Shown here in pieces: positions 34,441 through 47,199 of a DNA stretch of 64,000 nt. The number at the start of each line of letters is the position of its first letter. Within the stretch, counting starts at the first letter, position 1. A program made the position numbers and the translations under genes. This DNA is from Hypericum androsaemum (Eukaryota; Streptophyta; Magnoliopsida; Malpighiales; Hypericaceae), in assembly GCA_963995505.1 (NCBI GenBank), contig OZ023190.1, forward strand, positions 6,973,344 through 7,037,343. The letters are read 5' to 3'. Under the pieces are notes generated by a model. It had not been told where the DNA came from, made no database searches, and saw only the letters and a program-made list of their open reading frames with translations.

Positions 34441-36560
34441 AGATAATGTTTCGATGATAAAAATTAAAAAGAAATATGTGAAATAGTATCTGTAATATCC
34501 ATATTCTTGTTGTAATATTATATTTTTTTAATGAAAAAAATATAAAGCTTTAATTTTTCTTTTGAAGGATGATTTTTTTATGACGGGGATTCCGAAGGAT
34601 GAATTGATTACTTGTGTGCGGGTAGGGAAGTAGACGCATGAAGGACTCGACGGGGTCACTTCCATGTTATCAGCTTACATCGGCCCTCCTATGCTTTTAC
34701 TACCATTTCCAACCATCCATCGATTATTGTCTTTGAAGCTTAATTCACTTTTTGTTTGGATATCGGAGTTGAGTGGCTCATTTTGGACCAACAATTGATA
34801 TATCTTTGGGACATATACATTTGTGTCCTAACGTTATGATTTATTTTGTTGACGATCTCGCAATACACTTCTTGACTATATTTTCAATAAGGTGATAATG
34901 ACTTTTGCAGTTCAACCATAGTGTCCTTGTCAAAATTGTATATCATTCTCATTATTTTTTTCTTTTTCTAAATTTGATATTTAATCGGGTCATATTTATT
35001 TAATAAAATTAATAAAAAATTTAAATTCATTACCACTTGAATCAAGATATGCATTTTCTATTTATTTAGCCACACCGTTTGTGTTGTTTTCTTCTCTGCT
35101 CATAGCTCCTTTTTCGGATCAAACTAATGAACCATTTGTATATGGCCTGTACCAAACCAAAAACGCCACCTCGACACCCTTTTCGTTTTTTGGATAAGTA
35201 AAATTTTTTATTCCCAAGAATTGTCAATTCCTTACCGTTAGTTCCTTGCCCAATTTTATCGTTAGTTCCTTACCGTTAGTTCCACCAAAAAAAGTTCCTT
35301 GCTAGTTTATTTTGCACCTCCGGATGAATGTGGTTCCTTGCCCAATTTTGCACACCTATCATATGGCTCGTTCCTTTGTAATTTCAAGTTCTTAATATGA
35401 TGGGGCTATAATCCCCCTTACACCCAAAGAAGAAACAGTTTTCCCTCGGTTCCTTGTACATAAGTTGCTTTATTCTTATTCTATAAAATTGATTTTGGTT
35501 CGTCCAATAGTAAAAGAAATGATTTTTCAAATAAATAACATGTCAAAATGTATAGATAAATTAAACATCTAGAATGCTCACCCAATTTTAAGGCTTTGTT
35601 TGTTTTATTGGAAAATATTATCCGGTACTTGTTGGATCTTGGAAAATATTATCAGGCCATTCAAACATAGGCCAAGGAACAGTTAACCGACAAAATGAGA
35701 AAGTAGGTTGCACTTTGCATGATCGCAATAAGCTAATCTAATTTAATTCAGAGATCTCAATTTTGAGTACTTAAAAATATTAATATTTGTATATAATTTT
35801 TTTAATCAATTTTCAAATATTTTAGTAGTCTCAAATTTTGATTAATCGGCAAAATAAATTAGATACCATGAACAAGAAAAATAGGAGCCGTCATTGTACC
35901 TGGGATATCGAAGGAACATACCTGGAAGAAAACCACTGCCACTAGATCAGAATGAATTCTGCATCTTGTAGCCACACCACACACTCGTGAGTTTTCATGG
36001 ATAGGAAAAAGGCCAAAAGGCAATTGGACCGATGATGGATGGGTTGGCCACTAAAGAGATGCCACAAGGCAACAAAAACACTAGTCGATCTGACTTGGTC
36101 ACCTTCACAATCACTTCCAAATGCAACTTTAAGACAAAGACAAATAATTCTGTCATGTCACTCACGTGGCGTTGTCCTATAATTTGTGACTTTGTTGGCC
36201 TGAATTATTATCTTTCTAATCTAAACGTTTTGGCGTCGAAAAGTTACTCGGGAATAGCTCCAATCACGGTCTGGAAATTCTGTTATAAATTGTAAATGAT
36301 ATCACAAAAAAGCATGGTTACGACCACTAAATTACAGGATACAATAAAACAATGACTTAATTAAAATTTTAATCACAATCACAGGTTAAAATTTATCAAT
36401 TATGATTTAATCGATAGTCTAACACAATGATAAATTAAGACTGCCTTTTGTTAATTGGTACATCATACAGTGATTCGGTTTTTCTGAAGATATCCATCTC
36501 GTCTATAAAATTTAACGCATTATTTTAGAAAGCCCAGATTTATTTATCAATACCCAACAA
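34441..36560. other. AT-rich region without recognised genes
   Basis: No coding or RNA gene seen. A local direct repeat of TTAGTTCCTTACCGTTAGTTCC-like text occurs around 35228-35290. Otherwise nothing supported. Confidence 0.5.
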
Positions 36561-36564
36561 TTGT

Positions 36565-36880
36565 CGGTGAAGGCACCGGATTTAGTCCTGGACGTGTATT
36601 TTCCTCCAGGACCGTCCTGGAATATGCACAGGTTCGCTTAGTTATGATATAATGGTTCGCTCAGTTATGATACAATGGGTCGCCCAGTTATGCTGCAATG
36701 CGTGGTCCGAAGCAGTCCCAATTTTTTTGGAACACGCACTATTTCGCTTAGTTATGATGTAATGGTTCGCTCAGTTATGATGCAATGGTTAGCCCAGTTA
36801 TGATGAAATAATTTGCCCGAAATGAAGTTCAGGACGATCTCGAAAATGGGATTTCAGGACCAAATCCGGTCCCGTCAGTG
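36565..36880. mobile_element. Fold-back element with internal ~23-bp tandem repeats (copy A)
   Basis: Ends are inverted: GGCACCGGATTTAGTCCTGG at the left and the complement of GGACCAAATCCGGTCCC at the right. Inside are repeats of about 23 bp built on CGCTCAGTTATGATGCAATG, at 36632-36690 and 36744-36812, separated by a spacer with GGAACACGCAC. No coding capacity. Target duplication not resolved. Confidence 0.7.
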
Positions 36881-37560
36881 AATCCCAAAATTATTATCCG
36901 TGTTTACATATTCGAACTTTAGATAAACTCGTCTCTTCCACCAAAAAAGGAAGGCAAACTCTTGTCTCTACTTGGCACGGTCCCTAATTTGTCACATTCC
37001 ATTATCTCCCTCCAAATAAAAACATTTGGCCGAAAGATCAAAAACTAAAGTTGGAAGGTTTCACTCTATCCGCGTCGATTGTCATTTGCCATCATCGTCT
37101 GATTTTCTTGCTAGTAATCATAGTAAATTGAAGGGAAGTGTGAGCGGGTCGATTAATTCGAGTTGAACTATCAAAAGTAACAAAATTTTCGGGTTGAAGT
37201 TTTTTTTATGGTTCTTCATCAGTTGAAGCATTTCTCGGCAGAAATCTTAAAAGAATTGGTCCCCTAAAGATAATAGCTGGAAAAGCAGATGTGAGAGTGT
37301 GGTCTGAGTTTTCCCGACATGAAAATCTCTTGATCCGTATCGAGAGTATTCCGGAGACAGATTTGACGTTCACGTAGCGTTGATTATTGCATAGTTAGCT
37401 TTATAACGTGCATTGAATTTTGATATTGGACATTATTACTTTGAGAATTGGAGAGCATTTGGAATATAAATTTGACACAATGTTAACCTAGGTTATTCCC
37501 GTAGAAGAATTCGGTCCAATAACCAATTTGAGACCCGTAAAATCTATTTGTTTTAGGTTA
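36881..37560. other. Spacer without recognised features
   Basis: AT-rich; nothing identified between the fold-back element and the LINE relic. Confidence 0.5.
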
Positions 37561-37561
37561 A

Positions 37562-38760
37562 AAGTTAGTACTTTTATTAATTAATCATGAGAGTCATATA
37601 AAAAGAGACCCTCCAATTCAATTGGAGGGCTAGGAATTACATCATATAAAATAACTCCTAAACAAGTAGATTTAGCTAACCAATCCGCGACTTGGTTATC
37701 CGAGCGAGGTACATACATTAGTGTACACAAAGGTAAACTCAAAAGAGAGGTTTGAACTTCTAAAGTAAGGAGCTCAATCCGCCAATCAATCTCGGAAGAG
37801 ACAAAATTGAGAAAATCTACTAGTAGCTTGCAATCAGATTCCATCAAAGTGCAACTAAGCGGTAAGTTTTGGCAAACGAACCTAGTTGCGGCTTGGATGG
37901 CAATTAACTCGGCTTCAATAGGTCATGCAATTCGAAATCTCTTTTAGCCACCAGATGACCAAAATTATCGCAAACAGCAAGGGAGGTTCCAACCAAAGTA
38001 GAATGAGACACCCAAGAAGCATCAACATTCAACTTGAGTGTGTTGCATTCAGGGGGACGCCAACATTCAGACGGATTAATCATAGAAATAGGGCCCTTAT
38101 CTCCTCATAAGTTATCAAACTCAAGAAATTTTGTTCTTGCAGCCTTCCACGCGGTCACTGGATCAGGTTTAAGCCCTTCGAAATAATGCTTATTCCTGGC
38201 AATCCAGATTTGCCAACAAACAAAATCAATCTGTTGCAGTACCTCAGGTTGATTTGCCTGCTGAAGCTTGCATATTGTAATGTCAAGCCAGGAACAAAAA
38301 TCTTCGGGAGCCATTGAATCATCGTGAGTGTAGCCCAATGGAGATAGGAACCAAGTCAGCTTAGGGTGGGGGCATAAAATCAAGGCGTGGAGAGTATCTT
38401 CGCAGCTTGCATTACACAAGCTGGAAGAAGGGTCCTACACAATCCGCCTTTTGTATAAACCTGCGGATGTGGAAATTGAGTTTTGGACAGATTTCCAAAG
38501 AAAGATTTTAATCTTTGGGAAGGAGTTCAATTTCCACAACTTGCACCAAAATAATTCATCACTTTGATCAGAAGTAGGACCATTTGAATGCAAAAAATTG
38601 TAACCCAATCTAACACTGTACTTCCTAGAAGTTGCAGGAGTCCAAATTAGTTTATCCATCCCAGCGTTCCTCCTTGGACGCAATTGTTGAATCGCATTGA
38701 TCTCCTGCTCAGAGAACAGCCACTGAAGGGTCTCAGAAATCAGGTTCAATCTCACTCAAG
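37562..38760 (-). mobile_element. 5'-truncated L1-type LINE relic (zf-RVT + RNase H)
   Basis: Read on the minus strand from 38755: the zf-RVT region (RKYSVRLGYNFLHSN, ELFWCKLWKLNSFPKIKIFLWK), then a linker with CEDTLHALILCPHPKLTWF and CWQIWIARNKHYFEG (38419-38105), then an RNase H domain (LKLNVDASWVSHSTL, EAELIAIQAATRF, LMESDCKLLVDFLN, VPRSDNQVADWLAKS, ending 37581). This is the C-terminal third of a plant L1 ORF2. One or two frame breaks or stops divide it into three open pieces. RT and endonuclease are missing. Confidence 0.85.
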
Positions 38761-38790
38761 TGCGAACGGTAAAATTCACAACATGTCAAG

Positions 38791-39031
38791 CAGGGGCGGA
38801 GCCAAAAAATTTAGAATATGGGGGCAATATAATTTTTTGGGTTCGACTAGCATATAATAAGTCAATAATGGACCATTCTAAGTTTCAATTTTTAAGTTGA
38901 TTAATTTTTTAGTGGGGTCAATTTCTAATTTTAGTGGGGACATACATTAAAAAATATACATAATTATCAAATATTAAAAAAATTAAGTGGGGATAATTGC
39001 CCCCATTCCCATTAACCTCTCTCCGCCCCTG
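38791..39031. mobile_element. hAT MITE, 241 bp, perfect 8-bp TSD
   Basis: TIRs CAGGGGCGGAG at the left and CTCCGCCCCTG at the right; flanked by exact direct repeats ATGTCAAG at 38783-38790 and 39032-39039. AT-rich, non-coding interior. The 8-bp duplication and CAGGGGCGGA ends fit the hAT superfamily. Confidence 0.93.
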
Positions 39032-39039
39032 ATGTCAAG

Positions 39040-39824
39040 TGTTCTACTATGTAGGACAAAAAGGTTGTCCAATGTATGTTATGGCTTATAACATTGGTTT
39101 GGGTTAACAGAAATAATGTCCAACAAGAAAGCGGTTTGAGGTTGCAAAGTATATGGTTGATCAAAAAAATAGAGAGATGTCTATTGGTCATAGGTTTACT
39201 TCTAAAGGAGAACTCGTTTGTTGGGGGTCAATGGAGATTGAGGGTGATACATCAGGCAAACTAGGGAGATGTTCGAGTTTACGAGATATCTCAAAGTAAT
39301 TGGATAAAGATTGAGAGAGAAGGATGGTTTTTGATTGACGACGGAGTGTTCAAGGTTCAAGGTGAAATTGGTTTGATTTCAATTGGAGATTCATGGTTCT
39401 TCTAAGGGACGATTTCTCGTAAAGGTGAAGATTGTTAAAGTTTGGGTGGAGCTTCATGGTTATTCTAAGGGGCGATTTCTCGTGTAGGTGGAGATTGTTA
39501 AAAAATGACTCAAAATATAGAATTAATATTCTTCAAGGATTCTATGATAGATTCCTAGTTGAATTATATTTTAGACTCCTAGGTGACTTAGATATGTTCC
39601 ATGACTATATTAGAGTTAGCCAATAAATTGATAGGGTGGCTCGAGCCCTAATTGAGTTGGGCTGAGTCGGACTAGAGTTTGATGTGAGTTTGGGCAAAGT
39701 GGCAACTCATCAATAAATGTTTCTCCAAACGTTTCTCCCTCTCTCCTGTGGACGTAGACAATTTGTTGAACCACGTAAATTCTCTTGTGTCAGTTTTACG
39801 TTATTGTTTTCTTGTGTTAGAACA
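39040..39824 (+). mobile_element. 3' end of a second copy of copia family A (partial)
   Basis: Bases 39050-39200 align with 8505-8660 of copia element A (CAATGTATGTTATGGCTTA, ATCAAAAAAATAGAG). A duplicated stretch of GGGTGGAGCTTCATGG with purine tract AGGTGGAGAT follows, then an LTR-like segment 39496-39824 ending TGTTAGAACA. The 5' part of the element is missing. Diverged. Confidence 0.65.
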
Positions 39825-39889
39825 AAAATAATTCCGATGCGCATCGATTCCCAAAGTAAGTTGAGTTCCTAGCAGATGACTTATTGAGT

Positions 39890-40220
39890 TTGGTAACTCA
39901 CCAATATACGCTGATTTCATGAAGCGAGAAGACTAGTCGAGTTACAAACAAGGTTATTTCATGGGATTGAGAACATTTATATAATTTGATTTCCTTTCTA
40001 TTGTATAAAGAGTTTTTTTGGTTGAAATTTGTCAAATTCAATGATTTATCGATAATGTATATTCAAGTACGTATTGTCTTTACGTTTTCTTACAAATTAA
40101 GCTTAGCGACGTAAATTACTTTTGATCGAATGTCACGTAATGCGCATTTTGGGGATGTGAAAAAACAGCACCAAAAAGGACGAATAACAACGAGTTCGAC
40201 AAATGAGCAGGAAAAACCCT
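39890..40220 (+). repeat. Dispersed ~325-bp repeat, copy 1
   Basis: Near-collinear match to 60716-61044: GCTGATTTCATGAAGCG, TTTGATTTCCTTTCTATTGT, CGTAATGCGCATTTTGGG and GTTCGACAAA occur in the same order and orientation in both. Non-coding. Nature unknown. Confidence 0.8.
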
Positions 40221-40700
40221 TCAAAAAGATATTAAAAAAAACAAATGGGCATATAAACACTTTAAATATATTTAGTGTAAAACACAATTGAAACTATATA
40301 TTTGGACGAAATAAATTCCCGTAGATAATTAGTTACACATTAATTCTCTAGATCTTTTGGTGAGGCGCTTTAATTCTCTAGTTGAAAAAAATAATATGCA
40401 TCTTATATCTTTGAATTGTTAAATTAATAATTTATTAGCAAGGATATTATTATCCACCTTTTTTGTTTATGATCAACAAAAAATAGGCAGGAAAGAAAAA
40501 AGACATGAGCTTGTTGTATATTTTTGTCAATCAGAAGATTAAAGTGGAAAACTCTAAAAAAGGAAGAAGATTAAAGTGGAATATATCTGGTCTAATACCG
40601 AGACCCAATTATATTATATTTTTTTTAATCTATGATTTTCATATAACCATCACTTTATCAACGAGCAAGCAATAAATCCATAGAGAAAAATACCAGCAAT
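40221..40700. other. Spacer without recognised features
   Basis: AT-rich, no supported gene. Confidence 0.5.
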
Positions 40701-40835
40701 GCTTGACTCATCCTCAACTCAGACCAACTCTGGTTGGCCACATCACATATTGATTGTTTATTACCAAAGCTACTTGCTGAATGAGATTGAAATTTTGAAA
40801 TAGAGAGAATTGCCAAAAACGGAGTCCTTCAACCT

Positions 40836-41430
40836 GTGACCAAAGTTGCTGGCAGAACTCAGGGCCAGTCCGTAGCCAAAACGGGAAAGACCCGTCCTGC
40901 CTTACCAGCGCGCCTTGGAACTCACGCCCAGACCTCTGAAACGCCCCTTCCAATTTCGACTTTTAGTAGCAGTTCTGCCTCTGATGTTTTGACTTGCCAA
41001 TTTAATGAAACTGATACCTCTCGTCCTATTGCTTTTGCAGGGAAAACACGAGGAGGAGGAGAAATAAGGGGAAAAGGGAAAAGAAAGGGAAGAAAACTGA
41101 CCTGATCCACTGGTCCAAAAGAATCAACAATTGCTGGCCCACGTGGACCAAAATTCGCTGGCCCAAGTCACTGAGCCCACCACCAATAATCGGTCCAAAA
41201 AGAGGAGACACACGGCAGCGCGGTCTGATGGAGAGGAAATTAATGGGCCGCCCAATTTGGTTGGTGGATCGATAAAGAGCATGGAGTCTTCTGGGCCACG
41301 TCTTCAGGCCCAAGCTCCTGACAAAGAAGGCCAGCCCACCACGGAGGAGCCTGATGGGGATCTAGAGGCCGCACAGCTTGTGATGGCAGAAATACTCGGA
41401 TCGGACCCTACTTTTATCCTACGGGTCTAG
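40836..41430 (+). pseudogene. GC-rich coding-like remnant, possibly LINE ORF1 tail
   Basis: Two open frames, 40836-41105 (rich in Ser/Thr, ending in the basic stretch GKGKRKGRKLT) and 41131-41430 (NNRSKKRRHTAARSDGEEIN, polar and low-complexity), lie in a GC-rich island and probably once formed one reading. Basic, disordered composition of this sort occurs in the C-terminal part of plant LINE ORF1 proteins, but no diagnostic motif (such as a CCHC knuckle) is seen. Unidentified. Confidence 0.3.
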
Positions 41431-42084
41431 GGTATGCTGACTTTGATTAGGTCTAGAGTAGGGTATTGGTCCAAGTTTAGAAATAGGGTTTAGGATAGGG
41501 TATGATGAATCTATAGTTAGCCCTGTGGGTCGAACCCTACCCTTACATTTTAATCTCACTTTAGACTCTACCCTAATTAGATATAGTTAGATCCTAATTA
41601 GATCATATTGATAATATATATAATATACTTTATGGTTAACTTTAACATATTTATTATGTTATTACACAACCAGTTTAGAAGATGTCCTGAATGATGGATC
41701 ACTAGAAGCCGACATTCTATATTTTTCTTTTGTTGAATTGTTTATGTAATTCAAACTCGAAAGGAAAAAATTTGTACTATTGAAATTAAATTGCAAAATT
41801 TGAAGTTTCATTAATTTTCTATTGAATGTTGATGTGAAACGTAGTAGATGTCTTGAATTTATATAAATTTTATATAAAAATTAAGTTTTAATAAAAAATT
41901 ATCAAAAAGTAGAACGTTAAAGGGTCGAACCCTGGGTCTCCAGGAGGGTAGTGTATGAATTTAACAATAAAACTTTTATAGGGTCGAGGGTAGGATATGG
42001 TTCCAACTCAAAAAATTAGGGTATAGGTAGGGTCCTACCAATACCTACCCATACCCTACCCTACTCTACCCATTGCCATCCTTA
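41395..42084. mobile_element. Possible hAT-type non-autonomous element rich in AGGGTA motifs
   Basis: The right end, read on the complement, is GGATGGCAATGGGTAG followed by repeated GGGTAGGGTATGGGTAGG, the familiar sub-terminal pattern of certain plant hAT-like elements; scattered AGGGTA/TACCCT motifs occur throughout. No matching left terminus was found, so it may be truncated. Confidence 0.35.
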
Positions 42085-42365
42085 CCACACATGAGTCCGA
42101 ATTTTGGGCCCCCAGTGGCTCTCCCCTCGGGTCCTCAAATCTACTCCCGAGCACATCTCTCAGACTCGGGACCTTACAGCTCGACCCTACTGAGACCCGT
42201 GAAGATGTGTTGCCGCAACGTTCGAGGAGGGCCCTTTGGCCATGACTTCCTGATGCGCCAACCACTGTTTATCAACTTGTTTCTCCCTTTCCTCATTTTT
42301 ATTATCGCTCTTATTATCTCTATGACAAATCCTCTATTCTCTTTTGAAATTGTTAGAGTGTCGAG

Positions 42366-42803
42366 AGTTCGCACTTCTTAAAAAATGCTCGAACTTTATT
42401 ACAGCAATATAAGCCAAACATTCTTGTCAACCTTGAGCCCCAGATTTCGAGGAGCAATGCTGATTTGGACGCAATTTGCTTGCTCAGGACGAGATTTCTT
42501 GCCTTGGAAGGTCGGCTTAGATTTTCCTATTCTAGGCTGGGTTGAATTGGAAACGGTCTAAAGGAGTTTTTCTACTCTTAAAGACGAAACTAGGATGGGA
42601 CTCCCTATAAAAAGAGGGCTTGGGAGAAAAAGAGATCATGACCAACACAACTTCACAAAAGCCTTTACATATCATTGTTGCTTTTCCTTTTCTTAGCCCG
42701 TAGTCCGTAGTTTAGCCTAGCATAGCCTTAGTATAGTTAGACCGACCTTGGGACGATCACTCCGTATCTGTCTCGAGTCCTTTGTTCACTTATTCTCGCA
42801 ATA
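42366..42803 (+). repeat. 5' LTR of the Tat element (internally deleted)
   Basis: About 440 bp versus about 946 bp for the 3' LTR. The first ~35 bases (CTTCTTAAAA, AATGCTCGAA) match the start of the 3' LTR, and 42450-42803 match its last ~350 bases. A ~500-bp middle portion is missing. TATA-like CCCTATAAAAAGAGG is at about 42602. The exact outer ends are uncertain. Confidence 0.7.
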
Positions 42804-42880
42804 GATTTTTGGCACGCCTGGTGGACTAAGGAGAGCATCTGAGAAGGCGATCTACTCTTGTTCGATCATAATGTCCAAGA

Positions 42881-44840
42881 ATGTTGCCTCGCAATCCAAC
42901 TCTAACTAGGCGGCACCACTTCCCCTCTCAGCCACCCGCTGGGAGAAAGCCATTCAAGGGCGTCGTCATCATAGATACACTACCACCTTCCTCTCAGCTA
43001 CCCGTTGGGAGGAACCTATCCGACAACATCATCATCAGAGATACACCACCACCGTCCTTTCAACAAACTGTTAGGGGAACTCATCCAACACGGTCTCCAT
43101 CAGGAAGCCAGCACCAACATCTTCTCAACCACCCCCTGGGAGGAATCCATCAAATGAAGTCTTCATCAAGGAGCCAGCACCAACATCCTCTCAACAAATC
43201 GATGGGGGAAATCCATCCAACACAGCTTCTTATAAGGAGCCGATCCTTTCCACCACCCAAGCAGTTATCAGAGGAAACAATAACTCGATTCCCTCTAGGG
43301 ATCCAACCGACCAAGCCTTCATCATGGAGGAGAAGTTTGACTCATTCACGACCCGCCTCCAGCAGATGGTGAAAGCTAATAATGAAGCCCTGAGGAATTT
43401 CTCCGACCATGCGGGATGCGTGCTTCAACATATTTGCGATAAGGATGTTGAACGCGTCACTGAGGAATCCAGCACGCGAACTTAGACTCAAGGGCAAGGG
43501 CTGGTAGTGTCCAAGCAGAATCAGGTTTGAATCCATCAGTTCTAACTCAAGAACGGCCATACCCACCCGGGATAGCAGCCGACCAGAGCTCCTTTGAAAG
43601 AGGGAATGTTTGGGAAAACCCTTTGTTCAATTCGAGGGGCCCTAATCATAGGCTAGCTCCTCAGGTCATGCACCATTATGCGATGCCGACCCCTCATGCC
43701 ATGTACCACAACCCGACAACCCCTTAGGTTGTGCATCACAATCCTACTTCGATCCCACAGGTCAGATGACGTGGACGGATAGAGCTAGATGAGGATGACA
43801 TACAATAACCTATCAATCGCCAACTAGCCTTTGGCATCACGCAGGCGAGGCAAAACTGGCGATAACCCCAACCCAAAGAGCATGAGGACTTGAGCCCGTG
43901 ATAACATCCCGAGGAGCAGCCGACAGTTAGCTTCAACCAGGGTGCCTAACACAAAGGGGAGAGAGACCGCCATAGAGAATACGTGGCTAAGATGTTGAGG
44001 GACATGGAAGTCGAGACAAGAAATGCTCCGCGTCCAAGGTTCGCGAAGCCTTACCTGGGGGACGCTGATGTAATCCTCTTCACACAGGGGTACTGTGTCT
44101 TGGAATTGTCCAAATTTTTTGGCGAGGAGAACAGTTGATGGTGAAGCACATCGCTTGGTTTGTCATTCAGTGGGGAAGAGACCTCAATTCCTGGGGCATG
44201 GCTTCTACGCCAATTCCCTATGACCTTGACTAGGATGGCCTTTGGTTGGTACATTGGTTTACCGTCGGGCTCAGTGCGTGATTGGCCTGACATGGAATAG
44301 AAGTTTCATGACCAATTCTATAGAGCAGAGCCAATGATAATCATCAAACTTTGCCCACATGCAATAATTTGAAGGTGAGTCCGTGGAGAAGTTCATAATC
44401 CATTTTCGAAAGGCAAATAATAGGTGCCCAACCAACTTATTGGAGCCTAAGCTCATAGCCCTGGCCATACAAGGCTCATTTTCTGCCTTCGGAAGAAACT
44501 CAGAGTTGAAAGGTTCTGAGACCTCTCTGAGTTGGCACAAAAGGCTACCATGGCAAAGCTGCTGATCAACAAAAAGGGTAGAAGGGCCTCCTCCTCAAAA
44601 GGTACCTACCATTGTTATGACCTTACACTTGAGATTGACCAACTTGGTGATGAACAGGGCTTCGAAGAAGGACAAATGGTGGAGGAGATGGTGGCTGAGC
44701 TTAAGAAGGGCAAACCATATGAGTGTGAGAGTATAGTCCACAAAACGATGACGGTCCCGAACGAGTTCACCCATCCTGGGAACTCGCCTCAACAGAGCAA
44801 GGGTTTCAATAAAGTTGGCTGAGAATACTCATTTGATGTC
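42881..44840 (+). pseudogene. Tat gag
   Basis: The N-terminal frame (42881-43372) is a Pro/His/Ser-rich repeat region with a 66-bp (22-residue) period. The conserved gag core appears at about 44230-44560 in shifting frames: FGWYIGLPSGSVRDWPDME, then FHDQFYRAEPM, then SVEKFIIHFRKANNRCPTNL. This is the usual retrotransposon gag signature (W-Y/L...W..M...F...F). Multiple frameshifts and stops. It would form the capsid of the element's particle. Confidence 0.75.
42905..43240 (+). repeat. 66-bp tandem repeats in Tat gag
   Basis: GCCAGCACCAACAT recurs at 43107 and 43173 (66 bp apart), and related units with CTCAGCCACCCGCTGGGAG and CTCAGCTACCCGTTGGGAG precede them. About five diverged units, in frame (22 residues each). 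Confidence 0.65.
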
Positions 44841-45124
44841 ACAAAGGCTGACAAGATTTTTGACAACCTTCTCAAGAACTGCCAGATCGTGCTACCACCC
44901 GATCACAAGATCCCCGATGAGAAGGAGCTAAAGGGGATGAAGTATTGTGAGTGGCATGCAAGTAAGTCGCACAATACTGCCAATTTTGTGGTATTCCACA
45001 ACCAAGTGCAATAGGCAATCAAGGATGCGCACCTGAGCTTCCCCAAGGACCAACCCTCGGCACCACCCTTCACCATACCTATCGCCATAGTGAGTATGAC
45101 AAGAGACTAAAAGAAATGGGAGGA

Positions 45125-45330
45125 CCCCAAGAGTGAACGGCAAGAACCTCCCAGAGACCTGAGGGAGAAACTCGGGGGGCTTGAACGATAAGAACCTCTT
45201 AAAGACTTGAGGGAGAAACTAGGGGAGCAAGGATGGTAAGGACCTCCAAGAGACCTGAGGGAGAACTTGGGGGACATGGACGGCAAGGACCTCCTAGAGA
45301 ATTGAAGGAGAGACTCAGGGGGCAAGGCGA
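45125..45330 (+). repeat. 48-bp tandem repeats between gag and protease
   Basis: GAGGGAGAAAC-type text recurs at about 45161, 45209, 45257 and 45304, i.e. 48, 48 and 47 bp apart. The units encode a charged 16-residue repeat (EPPRDLREKLGG) where the frame is kept. Confidence 0.75.
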
Positions 45331-46429
45331 ACATCTTTACCATCCTCGCATCAAGGTGGTCCTCCAGGGTGGCTCTAATTCATAACAGGGAATGTTTCAT
45401 CGACTAGCAGAAAAGAGGCTGCATCGGAGCCACCTTTACCCGAAGTCTTGACAAAGACTCAAACTCAAAAGAAAGGTCGAAGCTCAAAAGCAGATTACTA
45501 GGGACCTCGAGAGGCTGCTAGCCAAACATAAGGCTCAGCTCAAAGAGCAAGCATCATTCCTAGCTCGCCCAAAGATGTCGCACCATTTGGCCTCTGAACG
45601 AGGCTGGCCTATGAAAGTTGATGACCCAAAGTCTAACAAGGGGAAGGCACTAATGAGGGAGCCCAGTGAGGCAAAAGAACCGACAAGAGGGTCCGACAAT
45701 GGGAATTCACCCAGGAAAAGAGACTAACAGATCTTAGGGAGAAGCTGGACAAGGTGTAGGTACCCAAAGTTAAGAGTGAGGCCCATCTCGGAGACTAGCC
45801 TACAAAGAGAGGTCATAGTCAATATAGACTCAGGTTTTGTGAGGTTTGGGACCTTCGAGAAATTGAAGCTAGATGATGGCCCTAGCCAGGACAAGAAGTT
45901 GAGTTGAAATAATAGCTCTAGTGAAGATAACAAAGTCAGCCATCCTTTCGATAGGAAAAAGGCTGTGGTAGGCTTAGACCCAGCCAACGTGAGGATCAGA
46001 AACTACGAGAAGCTAAGACTACATGGTCTTCATGTCCCTAGTCAGGATAAGTTACCGAGTTGGGATGACCTCATTGGGGATGGCAAAGATAAGATACAGA
46101 GTCCGGGTGTTAGCCCTAGTAACAAAGAGGAATACTTGAGATGGAGGATAAAGGAGTGTATGTGTGAACAAGATAGAGACGGGAAGTTGAACCCGGAGGA
46201 TAGCATGAGTGAAGATGGCCTTAGTGAGGAAAATCAAGACTTACCGGTCAACATGGTCTTCACCCTCCCAGCCATGCTCGGGCTAAAGGAGAACTAGCAC
46301 AGTTACCTGGAAGGAGATGTGGTTGAAGGCAACCTCGGAGAGTTTGAGATCGGAGAAAAGTCTTTGGCCCATATTTGAAGATTTTAGCAATAGCATCACC
46401 ATTGCAAAGCCCACCACGAACATGTGTAG

Positions 46430-46800
46430 GCACCTCAAGCTGTTGTATATCTCAGCTCACATCTTCGGGAAGCTGGTAAGAAGGATTCTTGTGGACAATG
46501 GAGCCACCGTCAATATTCTTCCTTAGTCGTTGCTTCAAAAGTTAAACAAAGAGAGGGAGTGGTTGATCCCAACCGACATGGTCATAACGAAATTTGCCGA
46601 CAAAAGCACACGCCCACTCAAAATGCTCGCTGCTGAAGTCATTATCGGTAACGTGAGTAGGGAGGTCGCGTTATTTGTCATAGATGCGAAGACCTCCTAC
46701 AATTATTTGTTAGAAAGGGATTGGATTCATTCAGCTCAAGTGATCCCGCCCTCCCTCCATCAATTCTTGATTCAATATAGCCAGACGGCAAAGTAGAGAT
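46430..46800 (+). pseudogene. Tat aspartic protease
   Basis: RRILVDNGATVNILP (about 46480-46526) is the retropepsin active-site region with D-N-G in place of the usual D-S/T/G-G; a stop follows directly. The next frame gives ITKFADKSTRPLKMLAAEVI, then TSYNYLLERDWIHSAQVIPPSLHQ, the Tat-type end of protease leading to RT. Confidence 0.8.
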
Positions 46801-47199
46801 CGTGGCTGCAGATGCCAACCCCTTCTCATTGAATACCAATCATGTTGACGTGGCCTTCTATGATGGCTCCATTGTGCCAACCACCTTAGCACAGAGTGAC
46901 GAAGATGGCCGGATTGTCGGATAAGCATGCTCGATCGAAAGAGAGGTTCCTTTTGTTCAATGACCAGTTACAGCTGCATTCAAAAGGAAAGTGTTTAGGC
47001 TTACCTTTTATGAATAACACAACCATTGAAGAGATGGCAAGGTGGATGAAGGTCTGCACTTTGTCACACCATGAAGCGGCCGAGTTCATTTTTGAAGACG
47101 ACGGTCAACACCCCCTGGAACTATTGAAGATGAGTGACCTTCACCCGGCCCCAAGCAAGCTGGATGATGCGAAGGCCGAAGTGAAGGACCCCCTGAAAG

